Made by a program: the position numbers and the translations under genes
NCBI RefSeq assembly: GCF_002127545.1
Contig: NZ_MUBK01000002.1
Location: 124,001-188,000 of the forward strand
Length of the DNA stretch: 64,000 nt
Direction of reading: 5' to 3'
Source: Xenorhabdus beddingii
GTDB lineage: Bacteria; Pseudomonadota; Gammaproteobacteria; Enterobacterales; Enterobacteriaceae
The notes under the pieces: generated by a model
The model's database searches: none
Told to the model about the DNA's origin: nothing
What the model saw: only the letters and a program-made list of their open reading frames with translations
Shown: positions 23,889-34,474 of the stretch, piece after piece
Layout of the letters: the number at the start of each line of letters is the position of its first letter
Numbering within the stretch: the first letter of the stretch is position 1

Positions 23889-24604
23889 TATGAAGCACTC
23901 CGTTCAAAATGGGTGGTGTGCATTTCAAGGCGTTTGAGAACATATTGGCTGACCAGTGTAATGACCAGATAAATAGCCGCGACAATCACATACCATGTGA
24001 ATGGCTCCTGTGTTCGGGTTGCGATGCTTTTCGTTTGTAGCATCAGGTCATTAACGCTGATCAGGGAAACCAGGGCCGTATCTTTCAGCAGAACCAGCCA
24101 TTGATTGCCCAGCCCGGGTAGGGCATGACGCCACATCTGCGGCATAATCAGACGAAAAAAAATGCGGCTTTGGCTGAGTCCCAATGCTTGACCCGCTTCC
24201 CATTGCCCTATCGGGACGGCTTTCAACGCTCCCCGCAGCGTTTGTGAAGCATAGGCGGAATACAGTAGTGAAAGAGCGATAACGCCACAAAGGAAAGGGC
24301 TAACATCAAAATTATCAATATCCATCTGTATCTTGAACTGCCAGACAATAAGATTGATGTCAAAACCTTCTGACAGTGTGATTAGAAGCTGTGAACTTCC
24401 AAAATAGATGAAGAGAACGACCAGAATTTCAGGCAGCCCTCGGATCAATGTCACCCAGCAGGAGCCTAACAAAGCGATAGGCTTCCAGCGCATGGATTCC
24501 CACGCGGCAAAAAGCATTGCCAGAACCAAGCCAATGATAAGTGAGGAGATGGCAAGGCCGACGGTAACTCCGGCGGCGCTGATTAAAGATTGAAATTCAC
24601 TCAT
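23888..24604 (-). CDS. artQ: Arginine ABC transporter permease ArtQ
   Basis: The second permease of the importer, 238 residues with about five membrane helices and the EAA-type loop [23 protein letters not shown]. It aligns with E. coli ArtQ and pairs with ArtM in a heterodimer. It starts 11 nt after the artJ stop, so the three genes are tightly linked. Confidence 0.95.
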   Translation of the reverse strand: MSEFQSLISAAGVTVGLAISSLIIGLVLAMLFAAWESMRWKPIALLGSCWVTLIRGLPEILVVLFIYFGSSQLLITLSEGFDINLIVWQFKIQMDIDNFDVSPFLCGVIALSLLYSAYASQTLRGALKAVPIGQWEAGQALGLSQSRIFFRLIMPQMWRHALPGLGNQWLVLLKDTALVSLISVNDLMLQTKSIATRTQEPFTWYVIVAAIYLVITLVSQYVLKRLEMHTTHFERSAS

Positions 24605-24615
24605 TGGGATTCAGT

Positions 24616-25353
24616 TTATTGTCCAAACCATTTTTTATAGATAGTGTCATAAGAGCCATCTTGTTTAGCTTCCGCCAGTGCATTGTTCAGTTTGTTCAGC
24701 AATTCAGTATTACCTTTGCGAACGGCAATGCCCAGACCGATACCGAAGTAGTTTTTATCTGTGACTTTATCACCCACCGTCGCTAATTCCTGATTCTTTT
24801 TCAGCCATTCATTAACGACCGCAGTATCACCAAACACGGCATCAATACGGCCATTTTTCAGATCAAGGATCGCATTTTGATAGCTATCATAAGGCACGGT
24901 CTTGATCTCTTTATGTTGTTCCATCAAATATTTCTGGTGTGTGGTTCCGTTCTGGATCCCGACCTGTTTGCCTTTGAGATCCGCGATGTGGGCGAACTTC
25001 CCTTTAATGGCAATGAAAATGGCGGAGTTATCATAGTAGGTATGAGTGAAATCAACCTGTTTTTGGCGATCCGGGGTAATATCGATACCCGCCATCAGTG
25101 CATCAAAACGGCGAAATTTCAGGCTGGGAATGAGACTATCAAAAGATTGATTCGTGAATGTGCACTCAGTGTTGAGCTTTGCGCAGAGGGCATTGGCCAA
25201 ATCCACATCGAATCCCTGAATTTTATTGTTCGCATCAATAAATTCAAATGGCGGGTAAGTGGCTTCTGTTGCAAAACGGAGAGGGGTTTTCTCTGCTGCG
25301 GTTGCCGATAAGGTCAGTGCGCTTAACAAGGCTGCAAACAATAATTTTCTCAT
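24616..25353 (-). CDS. artJ: Periplasmic arginine-binding protein (ArtJ-like)
   Basis: A substrate-binding protein that delivers arginine to ArtQM. It is 245 residues with a signal peptide MRKLLFAALLSALTLSATAA and cleavage before EKTPLRF. The solute-binding fold shows ATEATYPPFEFID and FDSLIPSLKFRRFDAL. It aligns best with E. coli ArtJ. ATG 25353 gives the family start; an upstream in-frame ATG at 25359 adds two residues. E. coli has both ArtI and ArtJ; here a single binding-protein gene sits between artP and artQ, at the artI position. Confidence 0.93.
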   Translation of the reverse strand: MRKLLFAALLSALTLSATAAEKTPLRFATEATYPPFEFIDANNKIQGFDVDLANALCAKLNTECTFTNQSFDSLIPSLKFRRFDALMAGIDITPDRQKQVDFTHTYYDNSAIFIAIKGKFAHIADLKGKQVGIQNGTTHQKYLMEQHKEIKTVPYDSYQNAILDLKNGRIDAVFGDTAVVNEWLKKNQELATVGDKVTDKNYFGIGLGIAVRKGNTELLNKLNNALAEAKQDGSYDTIYKKWFGQ

Positions 25354-25509
25354 AGCCATATCCTGTTGTTCATGAACGTTGGGGTTGTTAATAGTTATTG
25401 ATGTTTGTTTTATAGCCGATTATCGATATGCCTTCAATTCTTCAGATAGTACGTTATTAGCCGGGCAATCGCGTAAACCTATTGTACAGAATAAATTCAA
25501 TTGGGTATG

Positions 25510-26238
25510 TCAGTGTGACAAATAATGGGCAAAGGCTTCCGTTCGGGGCTGCATAAAATGGGAGGCGTCCCCTTTTTCGATAATGCGTCCTTGTTCCATA
25601 TATACCACCTGACTGGCTGTTTTACGCGCCAATTCCACTTCGTGAGTGACGATCACCTGAGTGATACCGGTTTCTGCCAGCTCTTTGATGATATCAACAA
25701 CTTGAGCGGTAATTTCCGGATCAAGCGCTGCGGTGGGTTCATCAAACAACAGGATTTGAGGTTCCATCATTAACGCCCTTGCTATGGCGACACGTTGTTG
25801 CTGACCACCAGAAAGATGCAGTGGAAAACGGCTGGAGAATGCATTCAAACGGAGGCGGGAGAGGAGTTTTGTTGCTTTTTCCCGTGCTTGTTGTTTCGAC
25901 AACTTGAGTACTCGACAAGGTGCTTCAATCAAATTATCCATGACGGTTAAGTGTGGCCAGAGGTTATATTGTTGAAAGACCATGCCCACTTTTTTTCGCA
26001 ATGTCAGGATTTCTTTGTGGTTGGGTTGCTGTTTGAAATCAAACTGATGAGATGCCACATTGAGTTGCCCAGAACGAGGCACTTCCAGCAGATTCAAGAC
26101 ACGTAACAATGAACTTTTGCCAGCGCCGCTTGGCCCCAGCAGGACCACAGTTTCCCCTGATGTACATTCAAAATCGATATCGAACAGAGCCTGATGCATA
26201 CCATAGAAACAATTTATGTTTTTTAATTGAATGTTCAT
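25510..26238 (-). CDS. artP: Arginine ABC transporter ATP-binding protein
   Basis: The ATPase of the arginine importer, 242 residues as in E. coli ArtP. Walker [11 protein letters not shown]-loop [11 protein letters not shown], signature LSGGQQQR and Walker [13 protein letters not shown] are intact. The frame runs open to 26331, but the ATG at 26238 restores the family start ([13 protein letters not shown]). The ribosome site is weak. It is first of the art genes, with about 150 nt before artJ, which could hold a second promoter. Confidence 0.96.
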   Translation of the reverse strand: MNIQLKNINCFYGMHQALFDIDFECTSGETVVLLGPSGAGKSSLLRVLNLLEVPRSGQLNVASHQFDFKQQPNHKEILTLRKKVGMVFQQYNLWPHLTVMDNLIEAPCRVLKLSKQQAREKATKLLSRLRLNAFSSRFPLHLSGGQQQRVAIARALMMEPQILLFDEPTAALDPEITAQVVDIIKELAETGITQVIVTHEVELARKTASQVVYMEQGRIIEKGDASHFMQPRTEAFAHYLSH

Positions 26239-26284
26239 GCGAAAAATATGAATAGTTAGTTGGTGTGGGGATGATAATCTTGAG

Positions 26285-26298
26285 AGAATAATTATGCA
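26285..26298 (-). promoter_or_regulatory. Candidate ArgR (ARG box) site upstream of artP
   Basis: AGAATAATTATGCA matches 12 of 14 positions of the ARG box core TGAATAATTATTCA and lies 47 nt before the artP start. A TGCAT-containing second half-site follows but is poor. ArgR control of art genes is known in E. coli; the site here is inferred. Confidence 0.4.
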
Positions 26299-26432
26299 AT
26301 AATATCTGCATAAATTTGTTATTTTCATCAAATTAAAGGCTTAACTCATCAAGGCACAGGCATTTTTTTAGATTGTTTTTTATACCGGAAAAGTTTTTTT
26401 AATCCATTTTTATGCCTGACCAAAAAAGGGCG

Positions 26433-27335
26433 TTATTGAGTAAAAAATGCAATGAACAAAGGGGTCATTAAGCTCAATATAAAACCATGCACGATGGCTG
26501 CCGGCACGATACTGACACCACCACAGCGCTGCAAGATGGGTAAGGTAAAGTCAATTGAGGCCGCTCCGGTTAAACCCAATGCGGTTGAACGATAGCGATT
26601 TATTAGCATGGGAATAAGAATAATTGACGCCAGCTCGCGAGCTAAGTCATTGAAAAAAGCGGTGCTACCGAGTACTGCCCCAAAAGCGTCGGAAATTAAA
26701 ATGCCCGACAGGGAATACCAACCGTATCCAGATGCAATGGCAAGCCCCGTTTTGACAGGCAACCCCAGCAAAAATGCCGCCAGTACACCACCCAGCAAAG
26801 AACTGATGGCAACGACGATGGCGATAACCGTGCCACGGCGATTCAACAATGTTTGCCTTAAGCTCATGCCGTTATTACGTAGTTGAATACCCACCAAAAA
26901 GAGTAAAAAAACTAAAGTAATTTCACTGGCACGAACGGAAAACTGGAACCATGACAAATTTGTTAACCCGATAAGAAAGCCACAGATTAATGCGCCACAT
27001 AATTTGATGGAATCTAATGCCATATGTAATCGAGAGGGGGGCTTTTCCTGCTTGTGTGGAGGAACAATCCACGGGTCCCGCTTATCCAGAAGAAAAAGCA
27101 CGAGTATATTAATAATGAAAGTGCATAGGAAAAACGTCGTCGCATACAGTAGGATAGAAAGCAAATTACTGCCCAGATTGTCCAGTATGGCGAGGTTGAT
27201 GCCCATCAAAACGAGAATGATATAAACCATAACATTGAGTAGCCGATGTACCTGGGTTAGCATCGATCTATTATTCAGATGAATAAGGTAGCCTAGGGCT
27301 AACGGTAAAAGAATAATTAATAATCCTGAGTACAT
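26433..27335 (-). CDS. lysO: L-lysine exporter LysO
   Basis: An inner-membrane exporter of L-lysine and toxic lysine analogues, formerly ybjE. The 300-residue product has about eight hydrophobic segments in two halves. The second half carries the conserved RGTVIAIVVAISSLLGG, SGYGWYSLSGILI and NDLARE segments, with acidic residues within the membrane region typical of the family. Its length equals E. coli LysO (299). It is downstream of, and divergent from, macAB, with 350 nt between. Confidence 0.94.
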   Translation of the reverse strand: MYSGLLIILLPLALGYLIHLNNRSMLTQVHRLLNVMVYIILVLMGINLAILDNLGSNLLSILLYATTFFLCTFIINILVLFLLDKRDPWIVPPHKQEKPPSRLHMALDSIKLCGALICGFLIGLTNLSWFQFSVRASEITLVFLLFLVGIQLRNNGMSLRQTLLNRRGTVIAIVVAISSLLGGVLAAFLLGLPVKTGLAIASGYGWYSLSGILISDAFGAVLGSTAFFNDLARELASIILIPMLINRYRSTALGLTGAASIDFTLPILQRCGGVSIVPAAIVHGFILSLMTPLFIAFFTQ

Positions 27336-27692
27336 GATTCACATCCTTATCCAATAAAAAACGTTTTTTTATCCAGTTCTAATAAGTGAAACCAGTCATA
27401 AGAGCTAATAACTATGTAGGAACAAAGTGATCACACCAAAATAACAAATAGGATAAGGGGAAGCATACTGAAACTCAATGCATTTCTTGATCTCTAATGG
27501 CGCAGTGATTAGAAATAAAATCAAGTAAATCTGATATGGAAAAAGGGAAAATCTGTGTTTTTGGAGCGTGTAGAAATCCCCGGCTTTAAAAATGTCATAT
27601 TATCAGGAATGTCTTGTTGATAGAGTTCGTTGATGTCCTTTACAGTACATTGATGTTATTAGATAGTATTTTTTAATGGTGGAATTGTGTTG
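27336..27692. other. Divergent lysO/macA intergenic region
   Basis: About 350 nt that must hold the promoters of both genes. On the plus strand TTTACA near 27638 and TAGTAT near 27663 form a weak macA promoter candidate with a 19-nt spacer. No gene-like frame or hairpin stands out. Confidence 0.35.
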
Positions 27693-28808
27693 ATGAATCT
27701 TCTTTCTATTAAGTCTCGTCGGGTTGCAATCGTGCTTATCCTTATTGCTATCGCATCTGTAGGGTTCTATTTCTTCCACCTGCCGAAGCCCGAGGTATAC
27801 CAGACCAATGCCGTCAGCAGGGGTAACTTCGAAAGAAGTGTACTGGCTATAGGTAAACTGGATGCGGTCAGTAAAGTTGATGTCGGTGCTCAGGTCAGTG
27901 GGCAGTTGGAAGAACTGTATGTGAAATTGGGCGATAAGGTTAAAAAAGGCCAATTACTGGCAACGATTGATCCACAGACAGCCAGGAATGCGGTAATAGA
28001 AATGCAGGAAACCAGAAAATCACTGGAAGCCGATCTCCGTGGTGCACAAATAGAGCTGAGGTTGGCTCAACTCAAAGCCGATCGATTTAAACGTTTATTT
28101 AAGTCACAGGTCATATCTCATCAGGACTTAGATGACAGCATAACAGACATGCAGTATAAGGCGACGAGAGTTGATAGTTTTATCGCCCAACTTAGGCAAA
28201 ATAAAGCCAAACTTGATACGGCCGAAACGAATTTGCAATATACCAATATTCTCGCTCCCATCGAGGGGATTGTGACAGAGATAAAAACATTTCAAGGGCA
28301 AACGGTCATTGCCGCACAACAGGCTCCGACTATCCTGACAATCGCAAACCTCAATACAATGATTATCAATACAGAAATATCAGAAGCAGATGTCATTAAT
28401 CTCAAAGCAGGACAAAACGCATCATTCACCATTCTGGGTGCGCCAGAAAAACAGTTTCACGGTGTATTAAAAGATATTTTGCCCGCTCCGCAAACAGTGA
28501 ATAACGCCATTTTCTATTATGCACGCTTCGAAGTACCGAACCCTGAACATATTTTGCGTTTGCAAATGACTGCCCAAGTGAAAATAGAGCTTCAGTCTCT
28601 GCATAATGTATTAATGCTCCCGATTTCAGACTTGAGGAAACAGATATCGCCTACCCGATATGAGGTCAATGTCCTGAATAATGGAAAAGAGGAAAGCCGC
28701 GAAATTACGATAGGTGCCTTTAATGATATCAATGTTCAGGTTATCTCAGGATTGAAGGAAAATGAACGCGTGATCATAAATCGGCACAATAGCAGTGCAG
28801 AGGAATGA
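27693..28808 (+). CDS. macA: MacA periplasmic adaptor of the MacAB-TolC exporter
   Basis: A membrane-fusion protein that links the MacB ATPase to TolC for efflux of macrolides, enterotoxin or other substrates. The roughly 371-residue product has one N-terminal membrane anchor (about residues 10-28), a lipoyl-like half-motif DVGAQVSGQLEEL, a long helical hairpin (about 100-190) and the second lipoyl half APIEGIVTEI, then beta-barrel domains. It aligns with E. coli MacA but with moderate identity. ATG 27693 after GGTGGA is chosen; a GTG lies 6 nt upstream. The stop overlaps the first ATG of macB. Confidence 0.92.
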   Translation: MNLLSIKSRRVAIVLILIAIASVGFYFFHLPKPEVYQTNAVSRGNFERSVLAIGKLDAVSKVDVGAQVSGQLEELYVKLGDKVKKGQLLATIDPQTARNAVIEMQETRKSLEADLRGAQIELRLAQLKADRFKRLFKSQVISHQDLDDSITDMQYKATRVDSFIAQLRQNKAKLDTAETNLQYTNILAPIEGIVTEIKTFQGQTVIAAQQAPTILTIANLNTMIINTEISEADVINLKAGQNASFTILGAPEKQFHGVLKDILPAPQTVNNAIFYYARFEVPNPEHILRLQMTAQVKIELQSLHNVLMLPISDLRKQISPTRYEVNVLNNGKEESREITIGAFNDINVQVISGLKENERVIINRHNSSAEE

Positions 28809-28810
28809 TC

Positions 28811-30754
28811 ATGAATACGTTACTGGAACTCAAAGGTGTTAGTCGTAGTTACTCTGTTGGCGCAGAACAAATTAATGTTCTGGATAATATTTCGTTATCC
28901 ATTCAGGCTGGAGAAATGGTTGCGATTGTGGGGGCTTCCGGTTCAGGTAAGTCTACCCTGATGAATATATTAGGCTGTCTGGATAAACCCAGCAGTGGAG
29001 AATATTGGATTGCGGGCAGAAAGACCGAAGATTTAGATAGCAACCAGCTGGCTGAATTACGTAGGGAGTATTTTGGGTTTATTTTCCAGCGCTATCATCT
29101 GCTGGCGCATTTAACCGCCGAGCAAAATGTTGAGATTCCGGCGATTTATTTAGGCGCTTCCAAAATACAACGCCGCGAGCGTGCCATTGAGTTGCTCAAA
29201 AGCCTTGGATTGGGAAACCGTATTCATTATCGGTCAAATCAGCTTTCAGGGGGACAGCAGCAGCGGGTCAGTATTGCCAGGGCATTGATGAATGGTGGTC
29301 AAGTTATTCTTGCGGATGAGCCGACAGGAGCGCTGGACAGCGTTTCTGGTCAGGAAATGATGGATATTTTGAAGCAGCTTTGTCAGCAAGGGCATACGGT
29401 TGTTATTGTTACCCATGATCCGAATATTGCAGCACAAGCTCAGAGAGTGATTGAAATTAAAGATGGGCGTATCATGAGCGATTCGCACTCTTCTGAAAAT
29501 CAAACGACGGCTCTTTCTTCTGTGGGAGTCAGGACTTCTTCAGTACAACAAATCTGGGGGCGTTTTAATGAGGCATTATTGATGGCATGGCGTGCCATGA
29601 TCGTCAATAAGCTGCGCACTTTGCTAACGATGCTTGGCATTATCATTGGCATTGCTTCTGTTGTCACGATCTTAGTGCTTGGCGATGCGGCAAAATCAAT
29701 GGTGTTATCGTACATTAAGTCCATTGAAACGAATTCCATCAAAATTTATCCGGGAAGAAATTTTGGCGACACGGATGATAGTGATTTGAATAGGCAAGCG
29801 CTGAAACTGACTGACATTTCAGCAATAAAATCTCAACCCTATATTCAGGCCGTTTCTCCTGAGTTATGGAACACCGGACGTTTGCGGCGAGGTAATATTG
29901 ATGCTGATGCACAGGTATCTGGTGTAGGAAGTGATTTCTTTCAGGTATATACCATGAAGTTTGCCCAAGGTATGCCTTTTACCCCAGAAATGATCCATCG
30001 CCAGGCCCAAGTGGTTATTATTGATGATCATACACGTAAGAAATTCTTTCCTTATCAGAATGATGTGATAGGTAAAGAGCTGCTTTTGACCAATATACCC
30101 CTAACAGTGATTGGTGTCATTGCTAAGGGAGAAAGTCTGTATGGCGGCAATAGATTACAGATTTGGTTGCCGTACAGTACGATGAATAGCCGTGTGATAA
30201 ACAAAAGTTTCTTAGATTCGATAGTTGTCAGAGTGAAAGAGGGTTACTCTTCAAATGAAGCGGAAGCAAAACTTAAACAGCTATTGGCATTCCGCCATGG
30301 CAAGGAAGACGTTTATACCTACAATGTAAACAAAACAATTGCGGCAATTGATAAAACAACGCGAACATTACAAATATTTTTAACGTTGGTGGCGGTAATA
30401 TCCTTGATTGTTGGGGGAATTGGTGTGATGAATATCATGCTGGTTTCAGTAACAGAGCGTACCCGAGAGATTGGCATTCGCATGGCAGTTGGTGCAAGGG
30501 CCAGTGACATCATGCAGCAGTTTCTTATCGAATCTGTCATGGTGTGCCTGATGGGCGGTATACTGGGAATTACCTTGTCATATAGCTTATCGTTGATTGG
30601 ACAATTGATATTACCGAAATGGAACTTTGTTTATAATCCGGTTGCATTTGTCATCGCTTTTGGCTGCTCAACGGCAATCGGGGTCATCTTTGGTTTTCTG
30701 CCGGCACGAAATGCCGCCCGTCTTGATCCCATAGAAGCGCTTGCCAGGGAATAA
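28811..30754 (+). CDS. macB: MacB ABC-type exporter (ATPase-permease)
   Basis: The energising subunit of MacAB-TolC. Of 647 residues, the first 230 or so form an ABC domain with Walker A GASGSGKST, signature LSGGQQQR and Walker B VILADEPTGALD. One membrane helix follows near residue 275, then a large periplasmic domain, then three helices with the motif ERTREIGIRMAVGAR. This is the standard MacB four-helix topology. ATG 28811 has AGAGGA upstream; a preceding ATG at 28805 overlaps the macA stop. A 13-bp hairpin follows. Confidence 0.95.
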   Translation: MNTLLELKGVSRSYSVGAEQINVLDNISLSIQAGEMVAIVGASGSGKSTLMNILGCLDKPSSGEYWIAGRKTEDLDSNQLAELRREYFGFIFQRYHLLAHLTAEQNVEIPAIYLGASKIQRRERAIELLKSLGLGNRIHYRSNQLSGGQQQRVSIARALMNGGQVILADEPTGALDSVSGQEMMDILKQLCQQGHTVVIVTHDPNIAAQAQRVIEIKDGRIMSDSHSSENQTTALSSVGVRTSSVQQIWGRFNEALLMAWRAMIVNKLRTLLTMLGIIIGIASVVTILVLGDAAKSMVLSYIKSIETNSIKIYPGRNFGDTDDSDLNRQALKLTDISAIKSQPYIQAVSPELWNTGRLRRGNIDADAQVSGVGSDFFQVYTMKFAQGMPFTPEMIHRQAQVVIIDDHTRKKFFPYQNDVIGKELLLTNIPLTVIGVIAKGESLYGGNRLQIWLPYSTMNSRVINKSFLDSIVVRVKEGYSSNEAEAKLKQLLAFRHGKEDVYTYNVNKTIAAIDKTTRTLQIFLTLVAVISLIVGGIGVMNIMLVSVTERTREIGIRMAVGARASDIMQQFLIESVMVCLMGGILGITLSYSLSLIGQLILPKWNFVYNPVAFVIAFGCSTAIGVIFGFLPARNAARLDPIEALARE

Positions 30755-30757
30755 TAG

Positions 30758-30793
30758 CACGCCACAAATAACCCATTATTTATTTGTGGCGTG
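30758..30793. terminator. Hairpin between macB and cspD
   Basis: A perfect 13-bp stem (30758-30770 with 30781-30793), 10-nt loop, four nt after the macB stop. There is no clear T-run, but its place between convergent genes fits transcription termination. Confidence 0.65.
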
Positions 30794-30822
30794 GAATTAC
30801 GAATTTATGGAGTCATGCTTCT

Positions 30823-31044
30823 TTATGATTTAGAGCCATCTTCCAGAGGAACAATAAGGCTGGCATGATTACCTTTGGGACCTTGATCAACACTGAAATT
30901 CACTTTTTGCCCAGCTTTCAGCGTCCTATAACCATCCATTTGAATGGTTGAATAGTGAGCGAATATGTCATCGCCCCCGCTGGCCGGGCAAATAAATCCA
31001 AAGCCCTTTGCATTATTGAACCATTTAACAATACCTGTTTCCAT
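30823..31044 (-). CDS. cspD: Cold-shock-domain protein CspD
   Basis: A 73-residue single-stranded nucleic acid binding protein; E. coli CspD is induced in stationary phase and inhibits replication. RNP1-like KGFGFI and RNP2-like DIFAHY are present. The position, divergent from clpS next to clpA, is the same as in E. coli and separates it from other Csp paralogues. The shared 320-nt spacer (31045-31368) has no other recognisable element. Confidence 0.94.
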   Translation of the reverse strand: METGIVKWFNNAKGFGFICPASGGDDIFAHYSTIQMDGYRTLKAGQKVNFSVDQGPKGNHASLIVPLEDGSKS

Positions 31045-31368
31045 ACTTCTCTATCCCTCGTATCACGATTTCGGGTTTAGGAATCACTAAAAGTTTCAGA
31101 AAATGAACCAGCACCCAGACAGGGTGCTGTGTTCATAAAATATACTGTAGTGAAATTCATTACGCCGTCAAGCAGATCAACAACGTCAAGCTGTCTCAGA
31201 TGGCTAAAGTTTGATATAGATAACGGTATCCGATTTTTAGATGAAATCTTTACTCGGTAATCAAAGGGAAAGAAGCGGAGAGCTTTATGAAGTGATAAAA
31301 TATATAGCAGTAGAATGAATGAGTTCATACTAAAATCCAGCGGAAAGTGAATACCCAGTGGAAGAATA

Positions 31369-31689
31369 ATGGCTGAGTTTTATAACGATTTGAAAGTTGA
31401 AGAATTTATTAAGGATGATGCAAAACAAAAACTACAACCGCCATCAATGTATAAGGTTGTTCTGAACAATGACGATTATACACCCATGGAGTTTGTGGTT
31501 GACGTATTGCGAAAGTTCTTTTCTTATGATGTTGAACAAGCAACGCAACTAATGCTGGATGTCCATTACAAAGGGAAAGCAGTTTGCGGAATTTATACGG
31601 CAGAGGTCGCAGAAACTAAAGCTGCGCAAGTGAACATGTATGCTAAGGAGCACGAGCATCCGTTACTTTGCACGCTGGAAAAAGTCTGA
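31369..31689 (+). CDS. clpS: ClpS adaptor protein
   Basis: Binds N-end rule substrates (Leu, Phe, Trp, Tyr at the N-terminus) and delivers them to ClpAP. The 106-residue product has a flexible N-terminal tail, then the core with [17 protein letters not shown] and HYKGKAVCG, which form the N-degron pocket. It equals E. coli ClpS in length. The start follows GGAAGAATA. It is 31 nt upstream of clpA. Confidence 0.97.
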   Translation: MAEFYNDLKVEEFIKDDAKQKLQPPSMYKVVLNNDDYTPMEFVVDVLRKFFSYDVEQATQLMLDVHYKGKAVCGIYTAEVAETKAAQVNMYAKEHEHPLLCTLEKV

Positions 31690-31720
31690 TCTGGCTCACT
31701 GATTTTAGGAGGAGGTGCTT

Positions 31721-34006
31721 ATGCTCAATCAAGAACTGGAGCTTAGTCTCAACATTGCTTTTGCCAAAGCAAGGGATAACAGACATGAATTTATGACTGT
31801 GGAGCACCTGTTGCTGGCGTTGTTAAGTAACACATCAGCGCGAGAAGCACTGGAGGCTTGCAAAGTCGATTTGGCGCTGTTACGCCAGGAACTGGAAAGT
31901 TTTATTACCCAAACCACCCCCCTGTTATCCGAAAATGATGACAGGGATACACAACCCACATTAAGTTTTCAGCGTGTTTTACAGCGCGCAGTATTTCACG
32001 TTCAGTCTTCAGGGCGTTCAGACGTTTCCGGGGCTAATGTTTTAGTTGCCATTTTTAGTGAGCAGGAATCTCAAGCTGCTTATTTGCTGCGTAAACATGA
32101 TGTCAGCCGTTTGGATGTCGTGAATTTTATTTCTCATGGCACACGCAAAGATGAATCTGATCATGATTCTCATCACAGTATCAATCCGGTTCAGGAAGAA
32201 CAGGTCATCAGTGAAGATCGGTTGGAGAATTTCACCACCAATCTGAATCAATTGGCCCAGAAAGGCCAAATTGATCCGCTTGTCGGGCGTCAGCATGAAT
32301 TGGAAAGAACCGTTCAGGTACTGTGTCGCCGTCGTAAGAACAATCCTCTGTTTGTCGGGGAGTCTGGGGTTGGTAAAACCGCTATTGCAGAAGGGCTTGC
32401 ATGGCGTATTGTCCAAAATAATGTTCCCGAAGTGATGCAGGGTTGCACTATCTACTCCCTGGATATCGGTTCCCTGCTCGCCGGAACAAAATATCGCGGT
32501 GATTTTGAGAAGCGCTTCAAATCATTGTTAAAAACCTTAGAACAAGATAGCAAAAGCATTCTCTTTATTGATGAAATCCATACTATCATTGGTGCAGGTG
32601 CTGCTTCAGGCGGGCAAGTGGATGCGGCTAACCTCATTAAGCCCCTGCTTTCCAGCGGGCGTATTCGGGTAATTGGTTCGACGACTTACCATGAGTTCAG
32701 CAATATCTTCGAAAAAGATCGGGCTTTGGCCCGCCGGTTTCAGAAGATTGATATTACTGAGCCTTCATCTGAGGAGACGGTACAAATTATCAATGGACTA
32801 CGTGCTAAATATGAGGCACACCATGATGTCCGTTATACGGCGAAAGCTATTCGTGCCGCAGTTGAGTTATCGGTGAAATACATTACTGATCGCCATTTGC
32901 CGGATAAAGCCATTGATGTGATTGATGAGGCCGGAGCGAAGACGAGATTAGTTCCATCCAGTCGTCGCAAGAAGACGATTAATGTTTCTGATATCGAATC
33001 TGTTGTTGCTCGCATCGCCCGCATTCCAGAAAAAACGGTGTCAGCCAGTGATAAAGATGTATTGAGAACGCTGGATGACCGTTTGAAAATGCTGGTTTTC
33101 GGTCAAAACCGGGCCATTGGTGCCCTGACGGAAGCCATCAAGATGAGCCGTGCCGGGTTAGGTCAGGAATATAAACCCGTTGGTTCATTCTTATTTGCGG
33201 GGCCTACCGGGGTGGGTAAGACAGAAGTCACCGTCCAACTCGCCAAGGTTTTGAATGTTAAATTATTGCGATTTGATATGTCGGAATATATGGAACGCCA
33301 TACTGTCAGTCGCTTAATCGGCGCACCACCGGGTTATGTGGGGTATGATCAGGGGGGATTATTAACCGACGCAATTATTAAACATCCACATTCTGTATTA
33401 CTTTTGGATGAGATTGAAAAAGCCCATCCTGATGTATTTAACTTACTGTTGCAGGTTATGGATAATGGTACGTTGACCGACAATAATGGTCGCAAGGCGG
33501 ATTTTCGCAATGTTATTTTGGTGATGACAACCAATGCAGGAGTACGTGAGATACAGCGTAAATCCATTGGTTTTACTGAACAAGATAACAGCACGGATGG
33601 AATGGAGGAGATTAAACGGACTTTCACACCTGAATTCCGCAACCGTCTTGATGGCATCATTTGGTTTGATGCACTCTCTTCTGAAGTTATTCAGCAAGTT
33701 GTTGATAAATTCATCGTTGAGTTACAAGCTCAATTGGATGAGAAGGGCGTTTCTCTGGAAATCAGTGCAGATGCCCGTCAGTGGCTGTGTAACAAAGGTT
33801 ACGATAAAGCGATGGGGGCACGTCCTATGGCTCGGGTGATTCAGGATAACCTCAAAAAACCATTGGCGAATGAGTTATTGTTTGGTTCTCTGGTTAATGG
33901 AGGATCGGTCAGCATTATGCTCGATAAAACCAAACAGGCGTTAAAATATGATTTTAAGGACGCCAAAAGATCGAACAGAAAGAAATCAGAAGATGCAGTA
34001 TTGTAA
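31721..34006 (+). CDS. clpA: ClpA, ATPase subunit of the ClpAP protease
   Basis: A hexameric AAA+ unfoldase that feeds substrates to ClpP. Of 761 residues, the N-domain (about 1-145) docks ClpS; D1 has Walker [10 protein letters not shown] and D2 has GPTGVGKTE. The IGF-type loop needed to bind ClpP is visible as KSIGFTEQ. The ATG at 31721 follows a strong AGGAGG; a GTG six bases upstream is part of that site. clpP is elsewhere. Confidence 0.97.
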   Translation: MLNQELELSLNIAFAKARDNRHEFMTVEHLLLALLSNTSAREALEACKVDLALLRQELESFITQTTPLLSENDDRDTQPTLSFQRVLQRAVFHVQSSGRSDVSGANVLVAIFSEQESQAAYLLRKHDVSRLDVVNFISHGTRKDESDHDSHHSINPVQEEQVISEDRLENFTTNLNQLAQKGQIDPLVGRQHELERTVQVLCRRRKNNPLFVGESGVGKTAIAEGLAWRIVQNNVPEVMQGCTIYSLDIGSLLAGTKYRGDFEKRFKSLLKTLEQDSKSILFIDEIHTIIGAGAASGGQVDAANLIKPLLSSGRIRVIGSTTYHEFSNIFEKDRALARRFQKIDITEPSSEETVQIINGLRAKYEAHHDVRYTAKAIRAAVELSVKYITDRHLPDKAIDVIDEAGAKTRLVPSSRRKKTINVSDIESVVARIARIPEKTVSASDKDVLRTLDDRLKMLVFGQNRAIGALTEAIKMSRAGLGQEYKPVGSFLFAGPTGVGKTEVTVQLAKVLNVKLLRFDMSEYMERHTVSRLIGAPPGYVGYDQGGLLTDAIIKHPHSVLLLDEIEKAHPDVFNLLLQVMDNGTLTDNNGRKADFRNVILVMTTNAGVREIQRKSIGFTEQDNSTDGMEEIKRTFTPEFRNRLDGIIWFDALSSEVIQQVVDKFIVELQAQLDEKGVSLEISADARQWLCNKGYDKAMGARPMARVIQDNLKKPLANELLFGSLVNGGSVSIMLDKTKQALKYDFKDAKRSNRKKSEDAVL

Positions 34007-34044
34007 TTTAGTGATAAAGAAATGGGTTATAAAAACCTAAAACC

Positions 34045-34084
34045 ACACCACAGGTGGATACAGATATATTATCTCCTGTGGTGT
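34045..34084. terminator. Hairpin between clpA and infA
   Basis: A perfect 10-bp stem (34045-34054 with 34075-34084) with a 20-nt loop between convergent genes. The T-run is weak. The tRNA-Ser gene found here in E. coli is absent. Confidence 0.55.
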
Positions 34085-34099
34085 TGAAAGGTATTTTAA

Positions 34100-34321
34100 T
34101 CAGCGGCTACGGAAGGTAATGCGTCCTTTTTCCGGGTCATATGTAGTTAGCTCAACTGTAACCTTGTCTCCAGTCAGGATGCGGATATAGTTCTTACGCA
34201 TTTTTCCTGAAATATGGGCAGTGACAATATGCCCGTTATCTAATTCAACACGAAACACGGTATTTGGCAGTGTCTCTAACACAGTACCTTGCATTTCAAA
34301 ATTATTGTCTTCTTTGGCCAT
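34100..34321 (-). CDS. infA: Translation initiation factor IF-1
   Basis: Binds the ribosomal A site during initiation. It is a 73-residue OB-fold protein almost identical to E. coli IF-1 but with one extra residue near the start ([12 protein letters not shown]). The core segment [16 protein letters not shown] is intact. ATG 34321 follows GAGGATT. It is downstream of aat in the same direction, with about 150 nt between. Confidence 0.97.
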   Translation of the reverse strand: MAKEDNNFEMQGTVLETLPNTVFRVELDNGHIVTAHISGKMRKNYIRILTGDKVTVELTTYDPEKGRITFRSR

Positions 34322-34474
34322 CTAATCCTCTAAATGTAACAACCATAGTTTTTAATCGGCAAGATAATGCCGAAAAACCATCATTATGTAAAGGAATGTC
34401 GTATTTTAAACCATCATTTCGCACATGATGATAATGACATTCCCACCGTGAACAGCATGAATCCGAAGTGAAGA

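Noticed and set aside
27693-30754. MacAB as a bacteriocin or RiPP exporter with local precursor
   Set aside because: No small precursor-like gene is adjacent, and both proteins match ordinary MacA and MacB.
34007-34099. tRNA-Ser gene expected here from E. coli synteny
   Set aside because: The 93-nt spacer contains only a terminator-like hairpin and no cloverleaf or TTCGA arm.
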